Under the pieces are notes generated by a model, which was given only the letters and a program-made list of their open reading frames with translations, had not been told where the DNA came from and ran no database searches. A stretch of 25,961 nt of DNA from Sarcodiotheca gaudichaudii (Eukaryota; Rhodophyta; Florideophyceae; Gigartinales; Solieriaceae), in contig JAUKVZ010000020.1 of NCBI GenBank assembly GCA_032355985.1, positions 1 through 25,961 on the forward strand, read 5' to 3'. Shown one piece after another: positions 1 to 9,774 of the stretch (within the stretch, counting starts at the first letter, position 1; every line of letters starts with the position of its first letter). The position numbers and the translations under genes are program-made.

Positions 1-40
1 TAGTCTTTTATTTACATATCTGTCGTAACTCAATAGTATC

Positions 41-60
41 TATACAAAACTTTTTGTATA
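41..60. repeat. Perfect inverted repeat upstream of chlL
   Basis: TATACAAAA (41-49) is followed by a two-base centre and TTTTGTATA (52-60). The arms are nine bases and exactly complementary. It could end transcription of whatever gene lies left of the window, or overlap the chlL promoter region. The first 150 bases hold no gene that I recognise. Confidence 0.5.
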
Positions 61-137
61 ACAGTACCATACTTATATAGTGTATTAAGTTAAGCTCATC
101 GTTATAAGAGCAGGACCTTTACTATAAATCCAAAACT

Positions 138-143
138 AAGGAG
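138..143 (+). promoter_or_regulatory. Shine-Dalgarno sequence of chlL
   Basis: AAGGAG ends seven bases before the chlL ATG at 151. It is a near-perfect ribosome binding site and fixes the start. Such strong sites are uncommon in this window. Confidence 0.7.
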
Positions 144-150
144 TTATCTT

Positions 151-1023
151 ATGAAACTAGCAGTATATGGAAAGGGTGGTATTGGAAAATCAACAACAAG
201 TTGTAATATTTCTGTTGCTTTAGCTAACAGAGGAAAAAAAGTGTTACAAATTGGTTGTGATCCCAAACATGACAGTACATTCACTTTAACAGGATTTTTG
301 ATCCCTACTATAATCGATACACTACAATCAAAAGATTACCATTATGAAGATGTCTGGCCAGAAGACGTTATCTATAAAGGATATGGCGGTGTTGACTGTG
401 TAGAAGCGGGTGGACCACCAGCTGGTGCTGGTTGCGGTGGCTATGTAGTTGGTGAAACTGTAAAGCTCTTAAAAGAACTTAATGCCTTTGATGAATATGA
501 TATAATACTATTTGATGTATTAGGAGATGTTGTGTGTGGAGGTTTTGCCGCTCCTCTTAACTATGCTGATTATTGTCTTATAGTTACAGATAATGGATTT
601 GATGCTTTGTTTGCAGCGAATAGAATAGCTGCCTCTGTACGTGAAAAAGCACGCACGCACTCTTTAAGACTGGCAGGACTAATTGGTAACAGAACTTCCA
701 AGCGAGATTTAATTGATAAATATATTAAGTCTGTACCCATGCCTGTACTTGAAGTATTGCCTTTAATTGAAGATATAAGAATATCTCGAGTAAAAGGCAA
801 AACTTTATTTGAAATGTCTGCTCAGGACAACAACTTATCTTACGTTTGCGATTATTATTTAAATATTGCAGACCAGTTAATTTCTAAACCAGAAGGCATT
901 ATTCCTAAGGAATCTTCTGATAGAGAACTCTTCAGCTTACTTTCTGATTTTTACCTAAACCCTCAAGAACACTCTGAGAGTAGTAATACTCCCCAAGAAG
1001 AATTAAACTTTATGATTATATAA
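151..1023 (+). CDS. chlL: Light-independent protochlorophyllide reductase, iron-sulfur ATP-binding subunit ChlL
   Basis: ChlL is the ATP-driven electron donor of dark-operative protochlorophyllide reductase. The homodimer passes electrons to ChlN-ChlB in the stroma so that chlorophyll can be made without light. The 290-residue protein has the NifH-like P-loop GKGGIGKST at residues 7-15. Two cysteines, C95 (in GAGCGG) and C129 (in VVCGG), fit the ligands of the intersubunit [4Fe-4S] cluster. Length is normal for the family, and the start is set by the strong AAGGAG at 138-143. chlN follows after 39 bases on the same strand, so the two are probably co-transcribed. The C-terminal tail after about residue 255 is poorly conserved, as is usual. 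ChlB is not in this window. Identification is firm. Confidence 0.98.
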   Translation: MKLAVYGKGGIGKSTTSCNISVALANRGKKVLQIGCDPKHDSTFTLTGFLIPTIIDTLQSKDYHYEDVWPEDVIYKGYGGVDCVEAGGPPAGAGCGGYVVGETVKLLKELNAFDEYDIILFDVLGDVVCGGFAAPLNYADYCLIVTDNGFDALFAANRIAASVREKARTHSLRLAGLIGNRTSKRDLIDKYIKSVPMPVLEVLPLIEDIRISRVKGKTLFEMSAQDNNLSYVCDYYLNIADQLISKPEGIIPKESSDRELFSLLSDFYLNPQEHSESSNTPQEELNFMII

Positions 1024-2394
<1,371 letters not shown>

Positions 2395-2422
2395 TTTTAG
2401 ATAAGCAAAATAATAGCATAAT

Positions 2423-3895
2423 CTATGCAAGTCTGGCTTTGCCTAAACTTGCCCAAGTCTGTAGTTTGTTAACATTAATTTGATCAGTAAATGCAAGCGG
2501 AACTGTATGATTGATTTCATTTAATATATCTTCTGAATTTAATTCTCGGTTTTCCATGAAGGATAGGTACATCGCCTCAATTATGACCTGTTTAATCTCT
2601 GCTCCTGAGAAAAGAACAGAACATTTCGCTAGATAAGTTGTATTGTATCGATGCCATGTTTTAGGGCGTAATTTAGCAAGGTGCACCTCGAAGATTTGCT
2701 GTCTTTCCAATAAATTAGGTAAATTAATAAAAAATATTTCGTCAAAACGGCCTTTTCTGACTATTTCTGATGGTAAATTTTCTACATGATTAGCTGTAGC
2801 TACAATAAACACTGGACATTCTTTTTCGGAGAGCCATGTTAAAAGTGTAGCTAATACTCTACTCGTAGTACCCCCATCACCCACACCTGTATTTTTTGTG
2901 AAAGCTTTATCAATTTCATCTATCCATAATACACAAGGAGCAGATGCTTCAACTATACGAATCGCTTGCCTCAGATTTGACTCCGATTCGCCAACCACTC
3001 CTGCAAAGAGCCTCCCAATATCTAGCCTAAGTAAGGGTATCCCCAAGAATGTAGCAGTTGCTTTTGCTGTCATTGACTTACCAGTTCCTTGTATCCCAAT
3101 TAGTAGTAATCCCTTAGGATAAGGTAATCCATATCGAACAGATGCTGAAGAAAATGCTGTAAGCCTTTTTGATAGCCATTCTTTTAACAAGTGAAGGCCA
3201 CCAATATCATCCAATCTTAGATTGTTTGAGTAAAGCTCTAATTTACCAGTCTCTTTAATTTTTTTTTGCTTTTCTTCCACGAAAAAATCAATAGCAAGTT
3301 CATCCAGTGCTTGATATTGTACTAAGAACTTGGCCGCGATGGAACGAATTTGAACAATTGATAGTCCTTGGCAAGCATTGCTTAATAAATCAATCAACAC
3401 CTCGCAATCGTCAGATGTAGAAGAGTAGCGTAAAAGACGAGTAATTTCAAGACTGATTTCATATTTATTGGGTAAGCCTAAATAGAGAGAAGTCATAAAT
3501 TCTGCTGATGCTAGGGAAAGATTAGGCTGAGAAGATACTATTATAATAGTTTGATTTCGTTCACTTATTTTCCTTGACAAGTTTTGTAGTTTTCTGGCGA
3601 TACTATTATCATTAAAGAAGCGATCAAAATCTTTTAATAAAAACAGGGCGTTATAGCTATCACTAAAACTCTCTATAGTTTTTAAGGCTTGCAAAGGATT
3701 TCTCAATGCTATTTTTTCTGCACTCAATATATCACCATAACCTTCAATAAAGTCCCAAGTATGAATTGCTTGTGATATATCTTTAAGAACAAATTGTCTA
3801 ATTATATACTCTAGCCTTTCTTCCTCGTTTGTAATAACGTATATTATTGAAGTGTTTGCTTTAATAACTAATTCTAATTCTTGATAAAAGTCCAT
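2423..3895 (-). CDS. ycf46: Ycf46, AAA+ ATPase of red algal plastids and cyanobacteria
   Basis: This 490-residue protein has an AAA+ module in its C-terminal half: Walker A GIQGTGKS at residues 267-274, Walker B VLWIDE at 322-327, the sensor region VATANH near 365-370 and an arginine-finger-like RKGRFDE at 380-386. The N-terminal half (about 1-210) is a second, degenerate P-loop-like domain with hydrophobic strands such as TIIIVSSQ near 116-123 but no intact Walker A. This arrangement is typical of Ycf46. Cyanobacterial homologues have been linked to inorganic carbon use and photosynthetic regulation, but the plastid role is not established. It lies 102 bases downstream of rpl34 on the same strand and may share its transcript. 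The ATG at 3895 has no obvious Shine-Dalgarno sequence. Confidence 0.93.
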   Translation of the reverse strand: MDFYQELELVIKANTSIIYVITNEEERLEYIIRQFVLKDISQAIHTWDFIEGYGDILSAEKIALRNPLQALKTIESFSDSYNALFLLKDFDRFFNDNSIARKLQNLSRKISERNQTIIIVSSQPNLSLASAEFMTSLYLGLPNKYEISLEITRLLRYSSTSDDCEVLIDLLSNACQGLSIVQIRSIAAKFLVQYQALDELAIDFFVEEKQKKIKETGKLELYSNNLRLDDIGGLHLLKEWLSKRLTAFSSASVRYGLPYPKGLLLIGIQGTGKSMTAKATATFLGIPLLRLDIGRLFAGVVGESESNLRQAIRIVEASAPCVLWIDEIDKAFTKNTGVGDGGTTSRVLATLLTWLSEKECPVFIVATANHVENLPSEIVRKGRFDEIFFINLPNLLERQQIFEVHLAKLRPKTWHRYNTTYLAKCSVLFSGAEIKQVIIEAMYLSFMENRELNSEDILNEINHTVPLAFTDQINVNKLQTWASLGKARLA

Positions 3896-3921
3896 ACTAC
3901 TTATTTTACTTATTCATAAAG

Positions 3922-3954
3922 CAGCTAATTCTTTCTTTTTCTAGAAAGTAGCTG
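3922..3954 (-). terminator. Stem-loop between rpl34 and ycf46
   Basis: CAGCTA plus CTTTC (3922-3935) can pair with GAAAG plus TAGCTG (3944-3954), giving about 11 pairs with a three-base bulge. It lies downstream of rpl34 and just before ycf46. It may be an rpl34 3' end or a processing site in a shared message. Confidence 0.4.
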
Positions 3955-3997
3955 AATGCATCAATGACCGTCAGATAAAACTTTAGGTTACTACTTA

Positions 3998-4135
3998 CTA
4001 AATTGCTATTCTTTTCCTGTTTTTTCTTCTTTTAGATCTAATAATTCTTTTACCACTAGGGCTCTGCATTCTAACTCTAAATCCAGACGTTTTAATTCTT
4101 TTTCTATTAGTACCACCCAAAGTTCCTTTAGTCAT
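3998..4135 (-). CDS. rpl34: 50S ribosomal protein L34
   Basis: This is a 45-residue, very basic protein. It begins [20 protein letters not shown] and continues with an RMQSPSGKR segment and a lysine/arginine-rich tail ending KRIAI. The middle matches the bacterial L34 signature, in which a GFR-RM-T-GR core is followed by a basic end. L34 sits in the large ribosomal subunit near 23S domain III. The reading frame is complete, with ATG at 4133-4135 and a TAG stop at 3998-4000. It is divergent from ycf37, with about 116 bases between the start codons, and lies upstream of ycf46 on the same strand. Confidence 0.93.
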   Translation of the reverse strand: MTKGTLGGTNRKRIKTSGFRVRMQSPSGKRIIRSKRRKNRKRIAI

Positions 4136-4251
4136 AGATCTTAATTCTAAATTAATTGATAATAGTCATTATTGCTAATATATTTAGCTATACAAACATA
4201 TGGAAGTATAGCATAATAAATTATATTATTACATACTATACTATACTATAC

Positions 4252-4662
4252 ATGATTGAAATTATTCCCATTACATATCTCATCTTGTTGTCTGCAATCT
4301 TAACGCCTATTTTTATATTACTAATCCTACAAGTTATTAATTTTCAGCGTAAAGAGTATAGCCTCTTGAAAAATCTAAAGTCTTTTAATCTATCAGTTTT
4401 ATCAACTGAAGAGATTTATAGCATAGCTAATCTCTGCATAGACCATAAAAAATTATGTCTAGCTTTGACAGTTCTTGAAGATCGACTGCATAAGAATACT
4501 GATATGTCTTTAAAGTGGCAGGCCAAGTATTGTAATGCAATAGGCTTCATATTTAATGATATATCTCTAAATATGACGGCTAAAAAATATTACGAACATG
4601 CTTGCCGCCTAGATCCTAAATATCTGTATTCTCGTAAAAATCTTGAAAATTTATATAAATGA
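4252..4662 (+). CDS. ycf37: Ycf37, TPR protein for photosystem I assembly or stability
   Basis: I take the ATG at 4252, which gives 136 residues. It begins with one membrane span (about residues 4-24, ITYLILLSAILTPIFILLIL). A helical repeat region follows, with TPR features such as the stretch from WQAKYCNAIGFIFND to YYEHACRLDP near 93-123. The arrangement matches Ycf37, which in cyanobacteria is a thylakoid protein that helps assemble or stabilise photosystem I. The frame stays open back to 4156 and would add 32 residues. That extension is low-complexity I/Y/N-rich AT sequence and looks like untranslated leader. The gene is divergent from rpl34 and converges on trnP, with 47 bases between them. 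Confidence 0.82.
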   Translation: MIEIIPITYLILLSAILTPIFILLILQVINFQRKEYSLLKNLKSFNLSVLSTEEIYSIANLCIDHKKLCLALTVLEDRLHKNTDMSLKWQAKYCNAIGFIFNDISLNMTAKKYYEHACRLDPKYLYSRKNLENLYK

Positions 4663-4709
4663 TGAAGTGTATTCTAAGATTGCATAAAACAACCATACCA
4701 ATAAATGAA

Positions 4710-4783
4710 TCGGGATAGCAGGATTTGAACCTGCGACATCCTGCTCCCAAAGCAGGCGCGCTACCAAGCTGCGCTATATCCCG
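4710..4783 (-). tRNA. trnP-UGG: tRNA-Pro (UGG)
   Basis: On the minus strand the acceptor arms CGGGATA and TATCCCG pair over seven bases, and base 4710 supplies the A discriminator. The D-arm reads GCGCAGCTTGGTAGCGC. The anticodon loop TTTGGGA sits in a CTGCT stem and reads UGG. The T-arm GCAGGTTCAAATCCTGC is canonical. CCA is not encoded. It lies between the convergent ycf37 and the co-directional ycf52. Confidence 0.96.
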
Positions 4784-4839
4784 TACTACCCTGTTCATTA
4801 TAATAATGTTTTTCTGAAATGTCTAGTATTCCTATCTGT

Positions 4840-5385
4840 TTATCTAGGATACCAGAACATACCTTTTACGCCATCAGGATCGGTAATAAATCCTAGACTC
4901 TTATAAAAAGAAAGAACTTTAGGATCTGCAAAGAGAGTAATAGTTGTAATATCCTCACAGCGTAAGTGTTGAACAATTTGGTCCATTAAAGCTGAGCCCA
5001 ATCCTCTGCCTTGAAAATGTGGATGTATTACAACGTCCCAGATAGTAGCATTAAAAGCGTGATCTGAAGTAGCACGTGCGAAACCAATCATTTTCTTTGT
5101 GTTATCCTCATTATAAAACAAAGATATCGTTAAAAAACTATTGTCTATTGCTATTTTGACTTTACGGAAGGGTCTTCTAATCCACCCAACTGCATCACAT
5201 AACTGTTCTAACTCGTGTAAGTTAATATTATGAGTTGTACTTAGATATATATCAATCTTTTTCCCTTGATAAATTAAATCATCAACTAACAGTAAATCAC
5301 TGCCTTGATTACACGTGTTCATATTTTTAGGCCAATGTCCAAATATAAAATCAGTTTTCTTAAAAAAGGCCTTCCATAGAATCAT
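4840..5385 (-). CDS. ycf52: Ycf52, GCN5-related N-acetyltransferase
   Basis: This 181-residue protein has a GNAT fold in its C-terminal two-thirds. The strand segment WDVVIHPHFQGRGLGSALMD (about residues 115-134) carries the Q-x-x-G-x-G/A acetyl-CoA pyrophosphate-binding signature as QGRGLGSA. The closing motif FYKSLGFITDPDGVKGMFWY follows near 160-179. This matches Ycf52 of red algal plastids. The substrate is not established; relatives act on protein N-termini, lysines or small metabolites. The first 40 residues are not part of the GNAT core, so translation could begin further in, but no better start codon stands out. The gene lies 56 bases downstream of the next co-directional landmark trnP's far side and is divergent from psaF. 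Confidence 0.88.
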   Translation of the reverse strand: MILWKAFFKKTDFIFGHWPKNMNTCNQGSDLLLVDDLIYQGKKIDIYLSTTHNINLHELEQLCDAVGWIRRPFRKVKIAIDNSFLTISLFYNEDNTKKMIGFARATSDHAFNATIWDVVIHPHFQGRGLGSALMDQIVQHLRCEDITTITLFADPKVLSFYKSLGFITDPDGVKGMFWYPR

Positions 5386-5585
5386 ATCTATTAATAATAA
5401 TTAAAGTTTCATTGCATGAATGAGTCAATCTCAAAGCATTAATAATGCTGTATATTTCAATAAATGTTACTACATATACACAAATTAGTGATCAGCAGCT
5501 ATTGTTCTATAGTATAACTATAAAAATAGTTCATAAGTCATACGTAACTTTTTGTTATAGTCAGAAAAATTAGGAATATAAGATT
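5386..5585. other. Divergent ycf52/psaF spacer with small palindromes
   Basis: The 200-base spacer separates ycf52 (-) and psaF (+). It holds a 7-1-7 palindrome AGCATTA-A-TAATGCT (5435-5449) and a hairpin AACTAT-AAAA-ATAGTT (5516-5531). Promoters for both genes must lie here, but I could not assign a convincing -35/-10 pair for either. No coding potential is seen. Confidence 0.45.
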
Positions 5586-6143
5586 GTGAAACGATTATTA
5601 ATACTTGTTGGCATCATAGGAATATGTTTATCCAGTGCCCCAATTAACACCAAAGCAGATGTATCAGGCTTAGTACCATGTAAAGATTCTGCATCTTTCA
5701 ATAAGAGATTAGAGAGCAGTGTTAAAAAATTGAAGACTAGGTTAGCTAAATATGAAACAGCTACACCACCAGCTTTAGCTCTAGAAGCCCAAATTACTAA
5801 GACCCAAAACCGTTTTGAAAATTATGGTAAAGCTGGTCTGTTATGTGGAACTGATGGATTGCCTCACTTAATTGCAGATGGTCGATGGACCAGAGCAGGA
5901 GATTTTATATTTCCTGGATTGTTATTTATTTATATAGCTGGCTGGATTGGATGGGTTGGGAGAGGTTACTTGCAAGCTGTCTCTAGTACAAGTAAACCTA
6001 CTGAGAAAGAAATTATTATTGATGTACCTTTAGCAATGAAATTTTCTGTATCTGGTTTTACATGGCCTTTAGCAGCATGGCAAGAGTTCACCAGTGGCGA
6101 TCTTATAGAAGCTGAAGAGAATATCACAGTTTCACCACGCTAG
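5586..6143 (+). CDS. psaF: Photosystem I subunit III (PsaF)
   Basis: PsaF is a thylakoid subunit of photosystem I that helps dock plastocyanin or cytochrome c6 on the lumenal side. The 185-residue precursor starts with a lumen-targeting signal peptide, [12 protein letters not shown] and onward, ending near residue 24 before the mature start [11 protein letters not shown]. The lysine-rich stretch [10 protein letters not shown] (about 49-58) is the donor-docking helix. The membrane segment [20 protein letters not shown] (about 109-129) and the closing WPLAAWQEF are classic. The initiator is GTG at 5586, because no ATG fits the conserved signal peptide start. psaJ follows after 36 bases. The matching donor gene petJ is encoded about 4.4 kb downstream. 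Confidence 0.97.
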   Translation: MKRLLILVGIIGICLSSAPINTKADVSGLVPCKDSASFNKRLESSVKKLKTRLAKYETATPPALALEAQITKTQNRFENYGKAGLLCGTDGLPHLIADGRWTRAGDFIFPGLLFIYIAGWIGWVGRGYLQAVSSTSKPTEKEIIIDVPLAMKFSVSGFTWPLAAWQEFTSGDLIEAEENITVSPR

Positions 6144-6179
6144 AGTAATTATTAATAAATATAAGGAAAGGAAGAATTT

Positions 6180-6308
6180 ATGAACAACAATTTATTGAAA
6201 TACTTATCAACAGTTCCTGTTGTGGGAGCTATTTGGATTACATTCACAGCTGGCTTAGTAATTGAAATTAACCGTTTTTTTCCAGATGTTTTATCTTTCT
6301 ATCTGTAA
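6180..6308 (+). CDS. psaJ: Photosystem I subunit IX (PsaJ)
   Basis: This is a 42-residue protein with one membrane span. It starts [20 protein letters not shown], and its end [11 protein letters not shown] is the hallmark of PsaJ. PsaJ sits next to PsaF in the thylakoid membrane and steadies it. The ATG at 6180 follows a purine-rich AAGGAAAGGAAG tract that can act as ribosome binding site. It lies 36 bases after psaF, the conserved psaF-psaJ operon of cyanobacteria and red plastids. Confidence 0.97.
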   Translation: MNNNLLKYLSTVPVVGAIWITFTAGLVIEINRFFPDVLSFYL

Positions 6309-6345
6309 TTATATGGTAAAAAAAATATAATCATCTATACTGATG

Positions 6346-6369
6346 AAAATAGGGCTAAATCCCTATTTT
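6346..6369 (+). terminator. Hairpin downstream of psaJ
   Basis: AAAATAGGG (6346-6354) and CCCTATTTT (6361-6369) form a perfect nine-pair stem with a six-base loop. It begins 37 bases after the psaJ stop and precedes apcD. It probably forms or protects the 3' end of the psaF-psaJ message. Confidence 0.65.
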
Positions 6370-6463
6370 ATTCATAGCTGATAATATGCTATAAGCTTCT
6401 TATTGTTGGACTGAGCATACAAAGAGATAAAATAAGCCATAAATTTTCATACAAAAATAAATT

Positions 6464-6949
6464 ATGAGTCTAGTTAGTCAAATTATTATTAATGCGGACA
6501 ATGAATTACGTTATCCGACAATCGGTGAATTACAAGCTATTCAAGAATACTTAAAAACGGGAGAAAAAAGAATTAAAATTATATCTCTCTTAAGAGACCA
6601 AGAGAAAGATATAGTACAAAAAGCAAGTAAAGCTATTTTTCAAATTCATCCTGAATATATTGCACCTGGCGGTAACGCAGAAGGTGCACGAAAAAGATCT
6701 CTATGCTTAAGAGACTATGGCTGGTATTTACGCTTGGTCACCTATGGCGTTTTAGCAGGTGATAAAGAAGCTATAGAAAAAATTGGTGTTATAGGTGTGC
6801 GAGAAATGTACAATTCGTTAGGAGTTCCTATCCTAGGTATGATAGACGCTGTACAGTGTTTAAAAGACGCATCTTTAGAAAGGTTAAATGTAGAAGAGTC
6901 TCAAATTATTTCACCATACTTTGATTTTATTATTCGTGGTATGTCATAA
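6464..6949 (+). CDS. apcD: Allophycocyanin alpha-B chain (ApcD), phycobilisome terminal emitter
   Basis: ApcD is a minor allophycocyanin alpha-type subunit of the phycobilisome core that passes energy to chlorophyll, mainly of photosystem I. The 161-residue length, the opening [18 protein letters not shown] and the segment [20 protein letters not shown] fit ApcD closely. The bilin-binding cysteine is C81 in RSLCLRDYG. The segment [11 protein letters not shown] and the end [11 protein letters not shown] also match. The sequence is nearer to ApcD than to the major subunit ApcA in its N-terminal region. It shows that the host uses phycobilisomes. It stands between the psaJ hairpin and ffs and is probably transcribed alone. 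Confidence 0.94.
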   Translation: MSLVSQIIINADNELRYPTIGELQAIQEYLKTGEKRIKIISLLRDQEKDIVQKASKAIFQIHPEYIAPGGNAEGARKRSLCLRDYGWYLRLVTYGVLAGDKEAIEKIGVIGVREMYNSLGVPILGMIDAVQCLKDASLERLNVEESQIISPYFDFIIRGMS

Positions 6950-6976
6950 TCTACCACTATTAGTAGTTCCTTTAAC

Positions 6977-7005
6977 TTGCATGGCGTAGAAGAAAGTGGT
7001 ATGAT
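6977..7005 (+). promoter_or_regulatory. Sigma-70-type promoter of ffs
   Basis: TTGCAT (6977-6982) and TATGAT (7000-7005) are separated by exactly 17 bases. They match TTGACA and TATAAT at four and five of six positions. The predicted start near 7012 coincides with the base of the SRP RNA stem, which supports both calls. Confidence 0.7.
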
Positions 7006-7011
7006 AATAAC

Positions 7012-7107
7012 ACGCTCGGAAGTTTATAAATATAGTAGCTCAAACTTGTCAGGACTGGAAAGTAGCAGCAAAAAAGCTAAATTATAGTAAGTAAATCTTT
7101 CGAGTTT
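7012..7107 (+). ncRNA. ffs: Plastid signal recognition particle RNA (4.5S-like)
   Basis: The conserved SRP domain IV is visible at 7048-7069. It reads GTCAGG, then ACT-GGAA-AGT (a GGAA tetraloop at 7057-7060 closed by three pairs), then AGCAGC, like bacterial 4.5S RNA. The ends pair: GCTCGGAAG (7014-7022) with CTTTCGAGT (7097-7105), nine pairs including two G-U. The result is a single long hairpin of about 96 bases. The RNA should bind plastid SRP54 (Ffh) and guide thylakoid proteins for membrane insertion. Several red algal plastids keep this gene while green plants have lost it. The exact ends are inferred from the promoter and stem. Confidence 0.9.
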
Positions 7108-7391
7108 TCTACCTGCATATGTCAATCAAATACACAAGATAATATTACTTTTTACTAAAAGAGGTATTAACCAATACTATCATCCTCGAACCGAATAATA
7201 ATAAATAATATTACAGATACAGTTCATTTTCAAGTTAGTGAACATGGCTAAGTTCGCAATTTCACATTAAATTATAGTTATAAGAAGGTTCTCACGTAAT
7301 TAATAAATTTATGTGACCTCGTGGATATATTATCTTAACAAATATAAAGCATCTTAACAAATAGTACTTACATGATCGTTTTGAAAGTGAT
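7108..7391. other. Spacer between ffs and fabH
   Basis: No gene is seen in these 284 bases. They hold a hairpin with arms TCACGTAA (7292-7299) and TTATGTGA (7309-7316), paired with one G-U. They also hold a perfect 13-base direct repeat, ATCTTAACAAATA, at 7332-7344 and 7351-7363. I could not find an RNase P RNA, tmRNA or tRNA here. The fabH promoter probably lies in this spacer. Confidence 0.5.
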
Positions 7392-8399
7392 ATGGAATTA
7401 TCTAATATGGTAGGTGCTCATATTCTTGCCACAGGCTCTGCCTTGCCGGATATGTGCATAAGTAACACACAGCTCAGCAGTATCATTGAAACATCTAATG
7501 AGTGGATTTCTAATCGTACAGGTATCAAAGAGAGAAGAGTGGTGAAGGCCGATCAATCACTTGTTGATCTTGCAACTATCGCTTCACAAAGAGCAATGCA
7601 AAAAGTCTCATTCCTACCTGAAGACCTTGACTTAATAATTTTAGCTACATCGACGCAAGATGATATGTTCGGTAGTGCAAGCCGGTTACAAGCTTCTATT
7701 GATGCTAAGAACGCAGTTGCTTTTGATGTGACGGCAGCATGTTCTGGCTTTGTTGTTGGCTTGATAACAGCTAGCCAATATATCCAGACCGGAACTTACC
7801 AAAATATATTAGTCGTTGGTGCTGATATACTATCTCGTTGGGTGGATTGGACCGATAGAAGTACTTGTATACTTTTTGGTGATGGAGCTGGTGCTGCCAT
7901 CTTACAAGCAAGCAACAAAAATGATTTTCTAAATTTTAATTTACATACTGATGGTAAGCATGCGGATAAACTATCCATTGCCTACCAGGCTAAGTCATAT
8001 AAAGATCAAAACCTCGATATATTTCCACCAGTTGCAAGTCAGTACAATTACTTACAGATGAATGGAAAAGAAGTCTATAAATTCGCGGTATCTAAAGTTC
8101 CTCAGAGTATAACAGAGTGCTTGAAGCAAGTCGGTTTATGTTCTAATGATGTTTCTTGGTTGCTATTACATCAAGCTAATCAAAGAATTTTAGACACTGT
8201 AGCAAACAAGCTTTCAATACCTTCTGAAAAGATAATTTCTAATATACAACATTATGGTAATACGTCTGCAGCCTCAATACCTATTGCTCTAGATGAAGCC
8301 TTCCAAAAAAAACAAATTAGTAAAGGAGATATCATTGTAGTGTCAGGTTTTGGAGCCGGACTTACCTGGGGCACTATAATAATTAAATGGCATGCATAA
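7392..8399 (+). CDS. fabH: Beta-ketoacyl-ACP synthase III (FabH)
   Basis: FabH starts type II fatty acid synthesis in the stroma by condensing acetyl-CoA with malonyl-ACP. The 335-residue protein has the full catalytic triad: C117 in AACSGF, H260 in LLHQANQR and N290 in HYGNTSAAS. The oxyanion and glycine-rich end [16 protein letters not shown] is intact. The start at 7392 gives [19 protein letters not shown]; a second in-frame ATG at 7407 would begin directly before the conserved segment and is also possible. It lies upstream of psbX and accD on the same strand, so two lipid-synthesis genes are close together. Confidence 0.96.
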   Translation: MELSNMVGAHILATGSALPDMCISNTQLSSIIETSNEWISNRTGIKERRVVKADQSLVDLATIASQRAMQKVSFLPEDLDLIILATSTQDDMFGSASRLQASIDAKNAVAFDVTAACSGFVVGLITASQYIQTGTYQNILVVGADILSRWVDWTDRSTCILFGDGAGAAILQASNKNDFLNFNLHTDGKHADKLSIAYQAKSYKDQNLDIFPPVASQYNYLQMNGKEVYKFAVSKVPQSITECLKQVGLCSNDVSWLLLHQANQRILDTVANKLSIPSEKIISNIQHYGNTSAASIPIALDEAFQKKQISKGDIIVVSGFGAGLTWGTIIIKWHA

Positions 8400-8460
8400 T
8401 TCTTATGTATATAAGAGAATAATAATAACTTTAAATCGATAAGAAATATATATATATTAT

Positions 8461-8485
8461 ACAATATCGAAAAAAAAGATATTGT
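8461..8485 (+). terminator. Hairpin between fabH and psbX
   Basis: ACAATATC (8461-8468) and GATATTGT (8478-8485) pair perfectly around a nine-base loop, GAAAAAAAA. The hairpin lies 62 bases after the fabH stop and about 107 bases before psbX. It probably marks the fabH 3' end. Confidence 0.55.
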
Positions 8486-8592
8486 CTCAAACATTAAGTG
8501 GTAATATTAAGGAAACCAACTTCTCAGATATACAACTTAGAGAACTCATTGTGATTGTATATACGATAGACATTAACACAGGAAGAAAATAT

Positions 8593-8712
8593 ATGACTGC
8601 ATCATTATCAAGTTTTTTTAATAGTCTAATATTGGGTGCTGTTATCGTTGTTTTACCAATAACAGCTGCCTTAATATTTGTGAGTCAAAAAGATAAAACA
8701 ATTAGAGACTAA
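8593..8712 (+). CDS. psbX: Photosystem II protein X (PsbX)
   Basis: This is a 39-residue single-span protein, [20 protein letters not shown] continuing [19 protein letters not shown]. It matches the red algal and cyanobacterial form of PsbX, with S-L-x-x-F near the N-terminus and a positively charged stromal tail. PsbX is a peripheral subunit of photosystem II near cytochrome b559 and affects plastoquinone exchange. The start is the ATG at 8593, preceded seven bases upstream by AGGAAG (8580-8585). An in-frame open stretch back to 8482 is not conserved and is not taken as coding. Confidence 0.92.
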   Translation: MTASLSSFFNSLILGAVIVVLPITAALIFVSQKDKTIRD

Positions 8713-8873
8713 AAGTCTTTTACATACAATTCATTAAATATTAATACAATTAATATATGTGTTTACTATTTGATTTATAAAATCATTTACTTTCATGAGT
8801 TATATGGTAATATTCAAAAAACACCTTAGTGGATTTATTTATACTAGCATACACGTCAAATAAATTTAGAGAT

Positions 8874-9734
8874 ATGTCTTTAGAAGACTGGCTTCTTACG
8901 AAGCGTAATATAAAATCCGGTCGTACATCAAAGAAGGAAAGTATTGCTGTTGCAGAAGGATTCTGGGTTAAATGTGAAAAGTGTGCTTTGCTAATGCACG
9001 ACAAAGCCTTACGTAAAAATTCAAAAGTTTGTCCTCAATGCAATCATCACTTCCCTACTTCGAGTAAAGATCGAATTGCCCAAATACTTGACTTAGATAC
9101 TTGGCAACCAATAAATAATTACGTTACTTCAACTGATCCTTTGGGTTTTGCTGATCAAAAACTTTATGGTCAAAGATTAGTGGACATGCAACATAAAACT
9201 GGACTATCTGATGCTGTCCAAACTGGTTTAGGCCAAATAAGTAATAATCCTGTTGCCTTAGGGATTATGGATTTTCGTTTTATGGGAGGCAGTATGGGGT
9301 CTGTTGTTGGAGAAAAGCTAACAAGGCTTATTGAAGTAGCAACCCATCAGAAAATTCCTGCTATTATTTTGTGTGCTTCTGGCGGTGCAAGAATGCAAGA
9401 AGGTCTTTTGAGTCTTATGCAAATGGCTAAAGTTTCTTCTGCATTACAGAGACATAATCAAGCTGGTCTATTGTATATCCCTATACTGACCTCACCAACT
9501 ACAGGTGGAGTAACAGCTAGCTTTGCCATGCTAGGAGATTTAATTATCGCTGAACCCAAAGCACTGATCGCATTCGCTGGAAGAAGAGTTATTGAACAAA
9601 CAATAAAGGAAGAGCTTCCTGACAATTTCCAAACATCCGAGTATTTATTCTCCCACGGATTTGTTGATTTGATTGTTTCAAGAACTGAATTAAAAGCTAA
9701 ACTAGCACAGATATTATTGTTGCATAGAAAATAA
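8874..9734 (+). CDS. accD: Acetyl-CoA carboxylase carboxyltransferase beta subunit (AccD)
   Basis: AccD is half of the carboxyltransferase that moves the carboxyl group from biotin to acetyl-CoA, making malonyl-CoA for fatty acid synthesis. I start at the ATG at 8874 (286 residues, [11 protein letters not shown]), which agrees with bacterial AccD. An in-frame GTG at 8829 would add 15 unconserved residues. A four-cysteine zinc ribbon is present, C34-x2-C37 and C53-x2-C56. The crotonase-like core follows, with [18 protein letters not shown] and [11 protein letters not shown]. Unlike land-plant AccD it has no long N-terminal insertion. The product acts one step before FabH, encoded nearby. Confidence 0.97.
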   Translation: MSLEDWLLTKRNIKSGRTSKKESIAVAEGFWVKCEKCALLMHDKALRKNSKVCPQCNHHFPTSSKDRIAQILDLDTWQPINNYVTSTDPLGFADQKLYGQRLVDMQHKTGLSDAVQTGLGQISNNPVALGIMDFRFMGGSMGSVVGEKLTRLIEVATHQKIPAIILCASGGARMQEGLLSLMQMAKVSSALQRHNQAGLLYIPILTSPTTGGVTASFAMLGDLIIAEPKALIAFAGRRVIEQTIKEELPDNFQTSEYLFSHGFVDLIVSRTELKAKLAQILLLHRK

Positions 9735-9745
9735 CATAAATAGTA

Positions 9746-9774
9746 TAAAATCTTTATATTAAAGAGATTTTATC
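9746..9774 (+). terminator. Hairpin downstream of accD
   Basis: ATAAAATCT (from 9746) pairs with AGATTTTAT (to 9774). An inner TTTA/TAAA helix is offset by a two-base bulge. The hairpin begins 12 bases after the accD stop, as expected of a plastid 3' end structure. The rest of the spacer to psbV (9775-9939) is AT-rich and shows no gene. Confidence 0.6.

Noticed and set aside
2898-3122. Open frame of 74 codons on the plus strand inside ycf46
   Set aside because: It is antisense to the AAA+ core, has no family resemblance and mirrors codon bias of ycf46.
4156-4251. N-terminal extension of ycf37
   Set aside because: The extra 32 codons are I/Y/N-rich AT sequence with no conservation; the ATG at 4252 fits the membrane-span start.
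7108-7391. Possible RNase P RNA or tmRNA after ffs
   Set aside because: No conserved P4 core, tag peptide or tRNA-like end could be found.
8482-8592. Upstream extension of the psbX frame
   Set aside because: PsbX is about 39 residues and the ATG at 8593 has its own AGGAAG site; the extension is not conserved.
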